Shown piece by piece: positions 1 through 6,011 of a stretch of 6,011 nt of DNA (the first letter of the stretch is position 1; each line of letters begins with the position of its first letter). The stretch spans positions 1 to 6,011 of the forward strand of contig CAMLPZ010000263.1 of the NCBI GenBank assembly GCA_946482045.1, written 5' to 3'. The translations under genes were made by a program, and so were the position numbers. This DNA is from an uncultured Asticcacaulis sp. (GTDB lineage Bacteria; Pseudomonadota; Alphaproteobacteria; Caulobacterales; Caulobacteraceae). A model generated the notes under the pieces. That model was given only the letters and a program-made list of their open reading frames with translations, ran no database searches and was not told the DNA's origin.

Positions 1-269
1 CGCGTCAGGGCGGTGTCGGCGCGCAGGGTCTGGCTGCCATCCTTGTCCAGCACCTCGACAAATCCAGTCTGCCGGTCGACCAGGACCGGCACGACACTTG
101 TAGATTTGAGCGGAACCAGACTGGCCAGGGCCAGGGCTTCGGCCACAGCGACCAGGGCGGCCGCACCGGCAACGATCCAGGCCCGGTTGCGGGCACGCCG
201 CGCCCCGTCGGCCTCGCTTTGCGCCCAACTCGAGCTGTCCGGATAGTAGGATTTTGTGTCTGCCTTCAT
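1..269 (-). CDS. virB8: VirB8 type IV secretion inner-membrane scaffold protein (N-terminal part, runs off left edge)
   Basis: The first 89 residues are visible and the 3' end lies outside the window. VirB8 proteins are bitopic inner-membrane proteins with a short cytoplasmic N-terminus, one membrane helix and a periplasmic NTF2-like domain, and they link VirB6, VirB9 and VirB10. The sequence shows a polar, arginine-bearing N-terminus (about residues 1-30, with YYPDSSSW near the start). An alanine/leucine-rich membrane segment follows at about 31-52 (AWIVAGAAALVAVAEALALA). The family-typical LVPLKS...VPVLVDRQTG at about 51-69 opens the periplasmic domain. The ATG at 269-267 overlaps the virB6 TGA as ATGA. 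A modest Shine-Dalgarno-like GGGA lies at 282-279, nine bases upstream. Translation is probably coupled to virB6. The identification rests on the N-terminus and gene order only, because most of the periplasmic domain cannot be seen. Confidence 0.85.
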   Translation of the reverse strand, partial: MKADTKSYYPDSSSWAQSEADGARRARNRAWIVAGAAALVAVAEALALASLVPLKSTSVVPVLVDRQTGFVEVLDKDGSQTLRADTALT

Positions 270-1450
270 GAAATCAAATCCCGCTTTGCCGCCCCCGTTG
301 ATGCCCGCATATGTGTCGGCCGCCGCAAGCCCGGCCCCGCACCCGCCGAAGAGTCCGCGGAGCCTGCCCACGCTGAAGCCGCGGCGCTGCCCCCTCCCCG
401 GCTATTGTTCTGTCGCTGCTCGTCGGCCACCGCCAAGGCTCCGACCGCGTCCGTGACCCGCTGCGCGCGCGAAACCGGGGCCTCGGCCCGAATTTCCGGG
501 ACCGGCCAGGGAGACCGTGGGGCCGGCGGCGCCTCGCTTCCCGTTCGCGCGGTCACAAACCTGCCGGCGCGCCGGATCAGGTCGGCAGGCTGGAACCCGC
601 TCGCTGCCATCACCGCGGCCACGGTGATGGCCGTACACCCTGCAAGGAAAAACAGCCCGATAAGCAAAGGAGCGCCAGGATCGGGAGACATCTGCTCCAT
701 ATGCGAGAGATCTCGTGCCAAAAAAGACAATTCGAGCGCCGCACTTACCGCATAGCCCGTCTGGGCCACAAATAGGGCGATCATCGCCCGCAGCCACCCG
801 ACGAAGAGGCCGATCGATATATCGAAAAGGGCGGCGGCGATGAACAGCGGCCCCACGGCCAGGACGATGGCCTGGAGCATGCGCGCGGCCAGGCTGAACC
901 CGACGCAAGAGAGCATTAAAACGGCATTGTCCAGATCCTGGCCCGGAGTGGCCGGCGAAGGTCCCGCCACGGGCGGCGCAACGGACGGATCGCCACCGGA
1001 TGGCGGCGTCGCAGGCACCGGCTCCGCTCGCGCTGGCCCGGCCAAGGCTTCCAGATACCCGGCCGCGCTGCGGCTGGCCTCGGTCAGCGAAGGAGCCCGC
1101 AATCCGGTGGGGGCCAGCGCCATGGACGCCAGTTCCCCCGGCCCCTGGGTAGATACGTTGTAGAACAACGCGGAATAGGTAGTGAACGTCGTCGCCGCGG
1201 CGATGACGAAGCCCAGGCGGAGCGCCGCATAGATCAGGCTGGCCGCATCAAGATGATGATGCAGGACGAGGCGATAGCCGATACCGGCAACATAGAGCGC
1301 CATCAGCACCGCGATCAGGGCCGTTGGCAGGCCGTGCCACACGCCGCCTTGGAAACCCGCGAGTTCAATCTGCCTCGACTGGCATTCGACGTAGCTCGCC
1401 AGACGCTCGACAACCCCGGCGCCAGTCGTGACGGGACATAAGCCGCTCAT
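266..1450 (-). CDS. virB6: VirB6 polytopic inner-membrane channel protein of the type IV secretion system
   Basis: This 394-residue protein fits the TrbL/VirB6 family, which forms the inner-membrane base of the channel. Hydrophobic segments are visible at about 39-61, 76-97, 177-216 (probably two helices), 218-242 and 261-284. The conserved VirB6 core is recognisable at about 199-220 (VGPLFIAAALFD then a GLFVGWLR stretch). Between the second and third segments lies a Pro/Ala/Gly-rich loop (about 134-170), probably periplasmic. After the last helix there is a long polar, low-complexity tail of about 100 residues (295-394), first proline-rich and then Gly/Ser/Ala-rich. The ATG at 1450 was chosen because it overlaps the virB4 stop as ATGA and has a strong Shine-Dalgarno GGAGAGG five bases upstream. 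The frame stays open to 1630, but that extension is arginine-rich and lies within virB4. The 3' end overlaps virB8 as ATGA. Confidence 0.9.
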   Translation of the reverse strand: MSGLCPVTTGAGVVERLASYVECQSRQIELAGFQGGVWHGLPTALIAVLMALYVAGIGYRLVLHHHLDAASLIYAALRLGFVIAAATTFTTYSALFYNVSTQGPGELASMALAPTGLRAPSLTEASRSAAGYLEALAGPARAEPVPATPPSGGDPSVAPPVAGPSPATPGQDLDNAVLMLSCVGFSLAARMLQAIVLAVGPLFIAAALFDISIGLFVGWLRAMIALFVAQTGYAVSAALELSFLARDLSHMEQMSPDPGAPLLIGLFFLAGCTAITVAAVMAASGFQPADLIRRAGRFVTARTGSEAPPAPRSPWPVPEIRAEAPVSRAQRVTDAVGALAVADEQRQNNSRGGGSAAASAWAGSADSSAGAGPGLRRPTHMRASTGAAKRDLIS

Positions 1451-3804
1451 GCCAGCCTCTCCAGAAAGGGAGGCATCCAGTCGTGCGGGTCGTCGCCGAC
1501 CATGGCGCGCACTTCGTCCAGCAGTCGGATAGCGCTTTCGCGGCCTGACAGGACGTGCAGCATTTCTGCTTCGCCGGTCAGGTCGAGACGCGCGACGACG
1601 CTTTCGCGGCCATGCTTGATCAGGAAGCAATGGGCGTGGTCGGGCAAGGACCGGATCAGGTCGAACTCGTGCTGGGTCAGTCCGAAACCGTCGACATAGT
1701 CTGCCGCCTGGGCACGCGCATTGGGCAGGAAGATATGCGTGGCCGCCTGCTCCACGATCGCCGAGGATATGCGGCTGGCCAGGGCGTCCTGGGCGCTCTG
1801 GGTAACGAAGCCCACCAGTCCGTTGCGCTTGCGGATGGTCTTTTCCCAGTCGCGGATACGGGCCACGAAGATATCGTCATCCAGCGCCTTCCAGCCTTCG
1901 TCGACAACGATGATCGCGGGCGCCCCGTCCAGGCGTTCCTCGACGCGATGGAACAGGTACATCATGGCCGGCGTCCGCGTCGCCGGCGCGTCCAGCAATT
2001 GCGTCATGTCGAAGCCGACCACCGCGGCATCCAGTCCGACCTGATCTTCAGGATTGTCGAACAGCCACGCGTGCTCTCCGGTACCGAACCAGGGACGCAG
2101 ACGGGCATGAAGGTCGGTTGCCGTGGGCCGATCGGCGCCACGCAGCAGGTCCGCGAAGGCGCGAAGGCGGCGCAGGCTGGGTGGCGCCGAGAAGTTGGCG
2201 TCGACCGCCGCCTCAATCACCGCCAGGTCCTCGGCGCTCGGCGCGGTGTCCGCCGAGACCAGACGCGAGACCCATTCGATCAGGAAGCGCCGGTTCGCCG
2301 GGGTTGCCTCCAGGGCCAGGGGGTTCAGGCCTGAGGGGGCGCCGGGGCGCAGGCTGCGATAACGACCGCCAACAGCCCGGATAAAGATCTCCGAGCCCCG
2401 GTCCTTGTCGAAGAAGACGAGCCGCGGCTTGAACTTCAGCGCCTGGGCCAGCAGGAAGTTCAACACCACCGTCTTGCCCGAGCCGGACGGGCCGATAACG
2501 CTGAAATTGCCGAGGTCACCGTGGTGGAAGTTGAAGAAATAAGGCCCGGCGGCCGTCGTTTCGAGGACGGTCACCGCCTCACCCCAGTAGCCGCGCGGCT
2601 CGCCAATCGCAAAATTGTGAAATGAAGCGAAACTGGCGAAATTGCGTCCGGCGATGAGCGCGCGCCGGGTGATGAAGCGCATGTTACCGGGAAACTGCGC
2701 CCAGAAGGCCGGCTCGAGCGCCAGGTCCTCACGCACGCCGACGATGCCGAGATCCGCCAGCACGGCCTGGGCGTCGGCCAGCCCCTGCGCAACCTCGCCT
2801 TCGTCTGCGGCGCTGAGCATCAGGGTCATGTGATGTTCGCCGAAGATGGCGCGTCCCGCGGCCAGGTCGTCGCTGGCGCCAGCCAGTTCGTTGCGCAAGG
2901 TGATCGCCTCGTCGTCGCTGGCGCGCATACGGCGGAGCGCCAGGTTGACGCGGCGCAATGCGGGATCGCGATCGACGAAGGCAAAGCTTTGGGTCAGCAC
3001 GAATTCGGCCGGCAGTCGCAGCAATTCGTCGATCATGCCGGGCCGCGAGGTCCCGGGATATTCCTTGATAGACAGGATGCCGAAATAGCGGCGGTCCTGT
3101 TCCGCATAGGGCGCCAGCTCACCCGTGATGCGTCCAAAGCTGAGGCGGCGGGCTGGTACGTGCGAGGCCAGCTTGCCATCCGGCAGAAGTCTTGCCTGGC
3201 TGAACCCGTTGTAGATCTGCGCCAAGAATTCGAGAATTCCGGAATAGCGCCTGCCGTCCCGCGCATAGACGCCGACGACGCGCGGCCGATACGCCGCCAG
3301 CGAGGCCATCAGGACCTCGCGCGCCTCGTTCAAGTCGCGCAAAGCCTCGCGCAGTTCGGTGTCGGCGCGGCTGGCATCGGCGGACAGGTTTTCGAAGACT
3401 CGCTGAACAAAGCCCTTGCTGCCCTGTGTCGGCCGGCGCAGGAGTGTAACGTAAATATCGTTGACATACAGCGCCTTGGCATCCAGCCGTTTGCGCCACC
3501 GGTCGTTCAGTGCGCGGCTGAACGCGTCGTCGTAATCCGCATCAAGCGCCGGTTCGACGCGGCGGCGGACGATATGGTAGTAGAGTGCAAAGCGCGAGGC
3601 GCTGAGCGCCTTGAGCGCGGCATCCCTCAGATCCTTGCGATAATTGAGTTCACTGGTGTCCGCGGTCTCGAACAGAAGTCCCTTCAGGACGATGGTCTGC
3701 ATAAGACGCTTGTCTTCCAGCATCACCGTATTGTCGTCGACATGCGCGAGATACGGCAGGCGGTCGCCGCCGCGGATTTCCTTTTCGTAAGCTACTCTGG
3801 TCAT
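1447..3804 (-). CDS. virB4: VirB4 type IV secretion ATPase
   Basis: This 785-residue protein has the usual length for a free-standing VirB4, the membrane-associated ATPase that drives pilus assembly and substrate transfer with VirB11 and VirD4. The N-terminal region starts in the family style (KEIRGGDRLPYLAHVDDNTV at residues 8-27). A CagE/TrbE/VirB-type domain covers roughly 180-390. The C-terminal P-loop ATPase domain shows Walker A GPSGSGKT (438-445), FFDKDRG (464-470), Walker B IIVVDEGW (631-638, acidic pair D635/E636), FVTQSAQD (666-673) with the glutamine expected after Walker B, and IFLPNARA (691-698). All key motifs look intact, so an active ATPase is expected. The ATG at 3804 overlaps the virB3 stop as ATGA. 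No good Shine-Dalgarno lies close upstream, so coupling to virB3 translation is likely. Its own stop overlaps the virB6 start. VirB3 is not fused to it, unlike in some other systems. Confidence 0.97.
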   Translation of the reverse strand: MTRVAYEKEIRGGDRLPYLAHVDDNTVMLEDKRLMQTIVLKGLLFETADTSELNYRKDLRDAALKALSASRFALYYHIVRRRVEPALDADYDDAFSRALNDRWRKRLDAKALYVNDIYVTLLRRPTQGSKGFVQRVFENLSADASRADTELREALRDLNEAREVLMASLAAYRPRVVGVYARDGRRYSGILEFLAQIYNGFSQARLLPDGKLASHVPARRLSFGRITGELAPYAEQDRRYFGILSIKEYPGTSRPGMIDELLRLPAEFVLTQSFAFVDRDPALRRVNLALRRMRASDDEAITLRNELAGASDDLAAGRAIFGEHHMTLMLSAADEGEVAQGLADAQAVLADLGIVGVREDLALEPAFWAQFPGNMRFITRRALIAGRNFASFASFHNFAIGEPRGYWGEAVTVLETTAAGPYFFNFHHGDLGNFSVIGPSGSGKTVVLNFLLAQALKFKPRLVFFDKDRGSEIFIRAVGGRYRSLRPGAPSGLNPLALEATPANRRFLIEWVSRLVSADTAPSAEDLAVIEAAVDANFSAPPSLRRLRAFADLLRGADRPTATDLHARLRPWFGTGEHAWLFDNPEDQVGLDAAVVGFDMTQLLDAPATRTPAMMYLFHRVEERLDGAPAIIVVDEGWKALDDDIFVARIRDWEKTIRKRNGLVGFVTQSAQDALASRISSAIVEQAATHIFLPNARAQAADYVDGFGLTQHEFDLIRSLPDHAHCFLIKHGRESVVARLDLTGEAEMLHVLSGRESAIRLLDEVRAMVGDDPHDWMPPFLERLA
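1456..1462 (-). promoter_or_regulatory. Ribosome binding site of virB6
   Basis: The minus strand reads GGAGAGG, five bases before the ATG at 1450-1448. It is the best Shine-Dalgarno match among the genes here and lies inside the last codons of virB4. It decides the virB6 start against the longer open frame reaching 1630. Confidence 0.75.
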
Positions 3805-4085
3805 GGACTATAGGAATTGCACCCCCATAGCGACCGGTTCGCGACATGCGGGCAGCGTGAGCTGGTAACAATCCAGATGTCGAAAATACGTGGATCGTAG
3901 AGATGGGCAACCCAGCCGATGGCGTGAATGACCAGGGCGGCGGCGATGACCCAAAGCGCTTTGAAGATCAGGAACAGTTCCGTCGTGATGATAACGTTCG
4001 CGATTAGGAAACTGTAGGTTACGCCCAGAAACATCTGCGGCTTGGTCAGCGCTACGAAAAGCCTGTCACGGTCGAGCGTGTCCAT
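3801..4085 (-). CDS. virB3: VirB3 inner-membrane protein of the type IV secretion system
   Basis: This 94-residue protein has the size usual for VirB3, a small inner-membrane subunit that associates with VirB4 and is needed for pilus assembly. The N-terminus (LFVALTKPQMFLGV, residues 9-22) is family-typical. Two hydrophobic segments follow at about 18-40 and 43-62. The hallmark YDPRIFDIW lies at 63-71, and the end reads NRSLWGCNSYSP (83-94), also typical of VirB3. The ATG at 4085 is two bases after the virB2 stop. The frame is open to 4157, but the extension is charged and overlaps virB2. There is only a weak purine-rich site upstream, so coupling to virB2 is likely. The stop overlaps the virB4 start as ATGA. 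Confidence 0.93.
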   Translation of the reverse strand: MDTLDRDRLFVALTKPQMFLGVTYSFLIANVIITTELFLIFKALWVIAAALVIHAIGWVAHLYDPRIFDIWIVTSSRCPHVANRSLWGCNSYSP

Positions 4086-4087
4086 GA

Positions 4088-4402
4088 TCAGAAACCACCA
4101 CTGGCCGCCGTCTGGATTCCGGCGACGATGCTGGTCGCGCCGAAGAGGATGAAGCACCCCAGGATGACGGCGGCGCCGTGGCGCCAGTTCAGGCGGCCGG
4201 TCAGCATCATATAGCCGCAGAAGGCCACGGCGATCACGGCAACCACGGTCGCCGTCGTGCCCAGCAGGGTTCCCTGTATCCAGTGAAGGGCGCCGACGAT
4301 CGCGCCCGAGCCTTCAGGGTCCGCGTAAGCCTGGGCATGGGCTGGCAGGGCGACCAGGGCCAGGGCCGGAACGGCGCCCGACAAGTGTTGTATCGCTTTC
4401 AT
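4088..4402 (-). CDS. virB2: VirB2 major pilin (TrbC/VirB2 family)
   Basis: This 104-residue pilin precursor is the first virB gene in the window. It has an N-terminal signal peptide (about 1-23) with a hydrophobic core ALALVAL and a plausible signal peptidase I site AHA|QAYA. The mature part of about 81 residues has a short polar stretch, then two hydrophobic helices at about 46-66 and 75-97. These are joined by the polar turn TGRLNWRHG (68-76), the characteristic VirB2/TrbC loop that lies on the cytoplasmic side before polymerisation. Each helix contains one cysteine (62 and 83). The protein ends in SGGF. The ATG at 4402 is followed directly by the signal sequence. The Shine-Dalgarno is weak (a GAG in TTACCTGAGTAAAACCC). 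The stop is two bases before virB3. No virB1-like gene lies immediately upstream. Confidence 0.92.
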   Translation of the reverse strand: MKAIQHLSGAVPALALVALPAHAQAYADPEGSGAIVGALHWIQGTLLGTTATVVAVIAVAFCGYMMLTGRLNWRHGAAVILGCFILFGATSIVAGIQTAASGGF

Positions 4403-4415
4403 GGGTTTTACTCAG

Positions 4416-4427
4416 GTAAGAACTTAC
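4416..4427. repeat. Short inverted repeat GTAAG-N2-CTTAC upstream of virB2
   Basis: The + strand reads gtaagaacttac, two perfect 5-base arms around a 2-base centre, ending 14 bases before the virB2 start codon. It lies in the short leader where a promoter or operator of the virB operon would be expected, so it could be a binding site for a dimeric regulator. A palindrome this short also arises by chance, and I could not identify a convincing -35/-10 pair around it. Confidence 0.25.
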
Positions 4428-4449
4428 GAATTGGGTGCAGCAACGGGAT

Positions 4450-4479
4450 GGGACCAGCGGCGCGGTCGCCGCTGGTCCC
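4450..4479 (-). terminator. Perfect 13-bp hairpin after the GH74-like gene, possible terminator
   Basis: Bases 4450-4462 (gggaccagcggcg) are the exact reverse complement of 4467-4479, leaving a 4-base loop (cggt on the + strand). The hairpin begins 11 bases after the stop codon of the GH74-like gene, the usual place for a transcription terminator. No run of U follows on the transcribed side (ATCCCGTTGCTG on the minus strand). It may therefore be a U-less terminator, an mRNA 3'-end stabiliser, or a partial stop that lets some transcription pass into virB2. Confidence 0.5.
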
Positions 4480-4490
4480 GGGTATCAGGG

Positions 4491-6011
4491 TCAGTTCGGA
4501 GACGTTCCATAAACGACGCCACGGCCGGAGTTGGTGGCCCCATAGACCGTCCCGAAGGTCTTGGGGTCGCCCACAAGCATGCGGAAGCCGCCGTACTGAT
4601 TCTGGGCGTTGTCGATCCGCGTCCAGGTGCTGCCGCCGTTGACCGAGCGGAAGACGCCTTTGGCATTGTTGTAGGTGCCGGCGACGTACATGGCCGGGTA
4701 GGACTGGCCGGACGCCGCCTTACCGAATCCCATGGCCTGAATGCTCGTCGGACCGGAGACCTGGCTCCAGGTGCCCGAGCCGCAGGTCGTGTTGTGCAGC
4801 AGGCCGCTGTAGCCGTAAAGCCAGACGTCGCAGGACTTGCCGAACGGCGTGATCATGGTGTGCCATGCAATCGGCGTAACGGGCTGGGTCCAGCTTACGC
4901 CTTTGTTGGTGCTGACATAGACCTTACCATTGGTGCGTTCATAGGCGTAGAAGTTGTTGACGTTCGCGCCGTCGGCCACCACGGCGATGCCCGCCGGCAA
5001 CGATGTCGACGTCCAGCTATAGGTGCTGTTGGTCGAGACGACCGGCGCGACGCCGCTGCCACCGGGCGCCCAGACGATGGAGCTGCCGTCGGCGTTGATT
5101 GCGATGTTGCCGCCACTGTCATTTGTGACACCGGCCGGTGTGCTGGTGAAGGGAGACCAGCTGTAGCCGCCGTTATACGAGATGGCGCCTGGAGCACTTC
5201 CCCATATGCCGACCCGCACCATAATGTTCGAGGCGCTCTTGGCCCAATCGAGGGAGGAGGTGTTGCCGCAGTTGGGATTGGAGTGCGCGGCCGCGGGGGC
5301 CTGGGTCATGCTGGTGTGGAAGAAGCCGCACACATCGCCCATCCCGCTCACCAACGGCACCGAACCACCCCAGGGGAAGGCGGTCGGAGACGCCAGGCTG
5401 AGCGGAACGGTTTCTTCCACGCCGTTTTGATCGAGCGTGAAATTGACGGTCCCACCGCTGGCGGAGGCCGTCAGGTTCTGGGTCGACATGATGCCGCCAC
5501 CCCAGGTGACGAAGGCGTGGTTGGTGTTGAACGGATCGAGCGCTACGCCGCTCCAGTTGCCGAGATAGCTACGGGTGCCGTTCCAGGGTGCCGCACTGAG
5601 GTTGACATTGACGTTGGCGGTAGCGTTAACCCAGGATTGACCGCCGTTGGTGGTCCGGTGCAGCGACTCACCGTGGCCGTCATAGCGGTTGACGCTCATC
5701 ACGGCGACAGTGCCCGAATGCGCCGGATCGACCGACAGGCCCGAGAAGCCGTAGTCGGCGAACCAGCCGGCCAGTTGCTGGCTGTCGTTCGGAGGCGTGA
5801 TGTTGGTCCAGTTGCCGCCGGCAACATTGTACTTCCACACCTGGCCATGATCCAGGCCGCTCGGCCCGCCGCCGCTCGTCCCCGAAGCTGCCCGCGAATA
5901 GGTGATGTAGAGGTTGCCGTCAGGACCGATCTGGCCCTGTTGCGGGAGCAGGCCCGTCGGTGCGCCCGGAACCAGCGACCAGCTATTGCCGCCGTCGGTG
6001 CTGCGGTAAAG
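4491..6011 (-). CDS. GH74-like beta-propeller glycoside hydrolase with Asp-box repeats (C-terminal 506 residues, start off right edge)
   Basis: The frame is open from the right edge to the TGA at 4493-4491. The GTG at 5840 is an internal codon, not the start. GH74 enzymes are secreted endo- or exo-xyloglucanases made of two seven-bladed propellers, usually about 700-760 residues, so roughly the first third is missing. In fragment numbering, Asp-box repeats (S/TxDGGxSW type) are at 4-11 STDGGNSW, 120-127 TTNGGQSW, 278-285 SYNGGYSW, 367-374 STNKGVSW and 456-463 SVNGGSTW, with a degenerate one at 326-333. GDVCGFFHT at 225-233 matches the GH74 GDxxGFxH motif, whose Asp is probably the catalytic acid. 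The end is also GH74-like: YPAMYVAGT, WTRIDNAQNQYGG, then GDPKTFGTVYGATNSGRGVV and a stop, with no added carbohydrate-binding or dockerin domain. The fold is clear. Xyloglucan as substrate is inferred, because related propellers are often annotated as sialidase or BNR proteins. Confidence 0.8.
   Translation of the reverse strand, partial: LYRSTDGGNSWSLVPGAPTGLLPQQGQIGPDGNLYITYSRAASGTSGGGPSGLDHGQVWKYNVAGGNWTNITPPNDSQQLAGWFADYGFSGLSVDPAHSGTVAVMSVNRYDGHGESLHRTTNGGQSWVNATANVNVNLSAAPWNGTRSYLGNWSGVALDPFNTNHAFVTWGGGIMSTQNLTASASGGTVNFTLDQNGVEETVPLSLASPTAFPWGGSVPLVSGMGDVCGFFHTSMTQAPAAAHSNPNCGNTSSLDWAKSASNIMVRVGIWGSAPGAISYNGGYSWSPFTSTPAGVTNDSGGNIAINADGSSIVWAPGGSGVAPVVSTNSTYSWTSTSLPAGIAVVADGANVNNFYAYERTNGKVYVSTNKGVSWTQPVTPIAWHTMITPFGKSCDVWLYGYSGLLHNTTCGSGTWSQVSGPTSIQAMGFGKAASGQSYPAMYVAGTYNNAKGVFRSVNGGSTWTRIDNAQNQYGGFRMLVGDPKTFGTVYGATNSGRGVVYGTSPN

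Noticed and set aside
219..755. A 178-codon + strand frame over the virB8/virB6 junction
   Set aside because: It is antisense to two recognisable virB genes, has biased low-complexity composition and no known domain.
1451..1630. N-terminal extension of virB6 to an upstream ATG at 1630
   Set aside because: The extra 60 residues are arginine-rich and lie within virB4. The ATG at 1450 has a strong ribosome binding site and the ATGA overlap, and gives the expected VirB6 N-terminus.
1555..2334. A 259-codon open frame on the + strand opposite the virB4 ATPase domain
   Set aside because: It is the complement of the Walker A to C-terminal region of VirB4, with no domain or start signal of its own.
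2830..3813. A 327-codon open frame on the + strand opposite virB4
   Set aside because: It is antisense to a clear VirB4 coding sequence with intact motifs. Long antisense frames are common in GC-rich genes, and its protein shows no recognisable domain.
4086..4157. N-terminal extension of virB3 to 4157
   Set aside because: It overlaps virB2 in another frame and is a charged, Arg-rich stretch unlike VirB3. The start at 4085 gives the normal family length.
4491..5840. GTG at 5840 as the start of the GH74-like protein
   Set aside because: The frame continues open to the right edge and encodes another Asp-box (STDGGNSW) there, so the codon is an internal valine.
1..6011. CRISPR arrays, tRNA genes, insertion sequences or oriT in the window
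   Set aside because: I saw no regularly spaced repeats, cloverleaf-like sequence, transposase or relaxase coding, or terminal inverted repeats.

Overview
The window is a high-GC stretch in which every supported gene is on the minus strand, so transcription runs from right to left. It carries the front half of a VirB-type (P-type, Agrobacterium VirB/VirD4-like) type IV secretion system. Upstream of it lies the 3' end of a large secreted beta-propeller glycoside hydrolase of the GH74 type. GC richness, protein style and the VirB2-B3-B4-B6-B8 order suggest an alphaproteobacterium, perhaps a sphingomonad or acetic-acid-bacterium relative. That placement is inference; no taxonomic marker gene is present.

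Layout in the direction of transcription: (1) 6011-4491, the C-terminal 506 residues of a GH74-like protein with several Asp-box (BNR) repeats, a GDxxGF motif and a typical GH74 C-terminus; its start lies beyond the right edge. (2) 4490-4403, an 88-base gap with a perfect 13-bp GC-rich hairpin just after the GH74 stop and a short 12-base inverted repeat just ahead of virB2. (3) 4402-4088, virB2 (major pilin). (4) 4085-3801, virB3 (inner-membrane subunit). (5) 3804-1447, virB4 (ATPase). (6) 1450-266, virB6 (polytopic membrane protein). (7) 269-1, the N-terminal 89 residues of virB8 (bitopic inner-membrane scaffold), which continues beyond the left edge.

The virB genes are packed very tightly. 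virB2 and virB3 are 2 bases apart, and B3/B4, B4/B6 and B6/B8 each overlap by the four bases ATGA. This indicates one operon with translational coupling. No virB5-like gene lies between virB4 and virB6, no virB7-like gene lies between virB6 and virB8, and no virB1-like transglycosylase directly precedes virB2. If those parts exist they are outside the window. VirB9, VirB10, VirB11 and VirD4 would be expected to the left but cannot be seen.

The encoded parts fit together as the inner-membrane half of the machine: VirB2 builds the pilus, VirB3 and VirB4 form the assembly and energising complex, and VirB6 and VirB8 form the inner-membrane channel and scaffold. Whether the system transfers DNA (conjugation) or protein cannot be decided here, because no relaxase, oriT, VirD4 or effector is visible. 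I see no clearly undescribed system. The most notable points are the compact gene set and the plant-polysaccharide-hydrolase-like gene beside the pilin gene.
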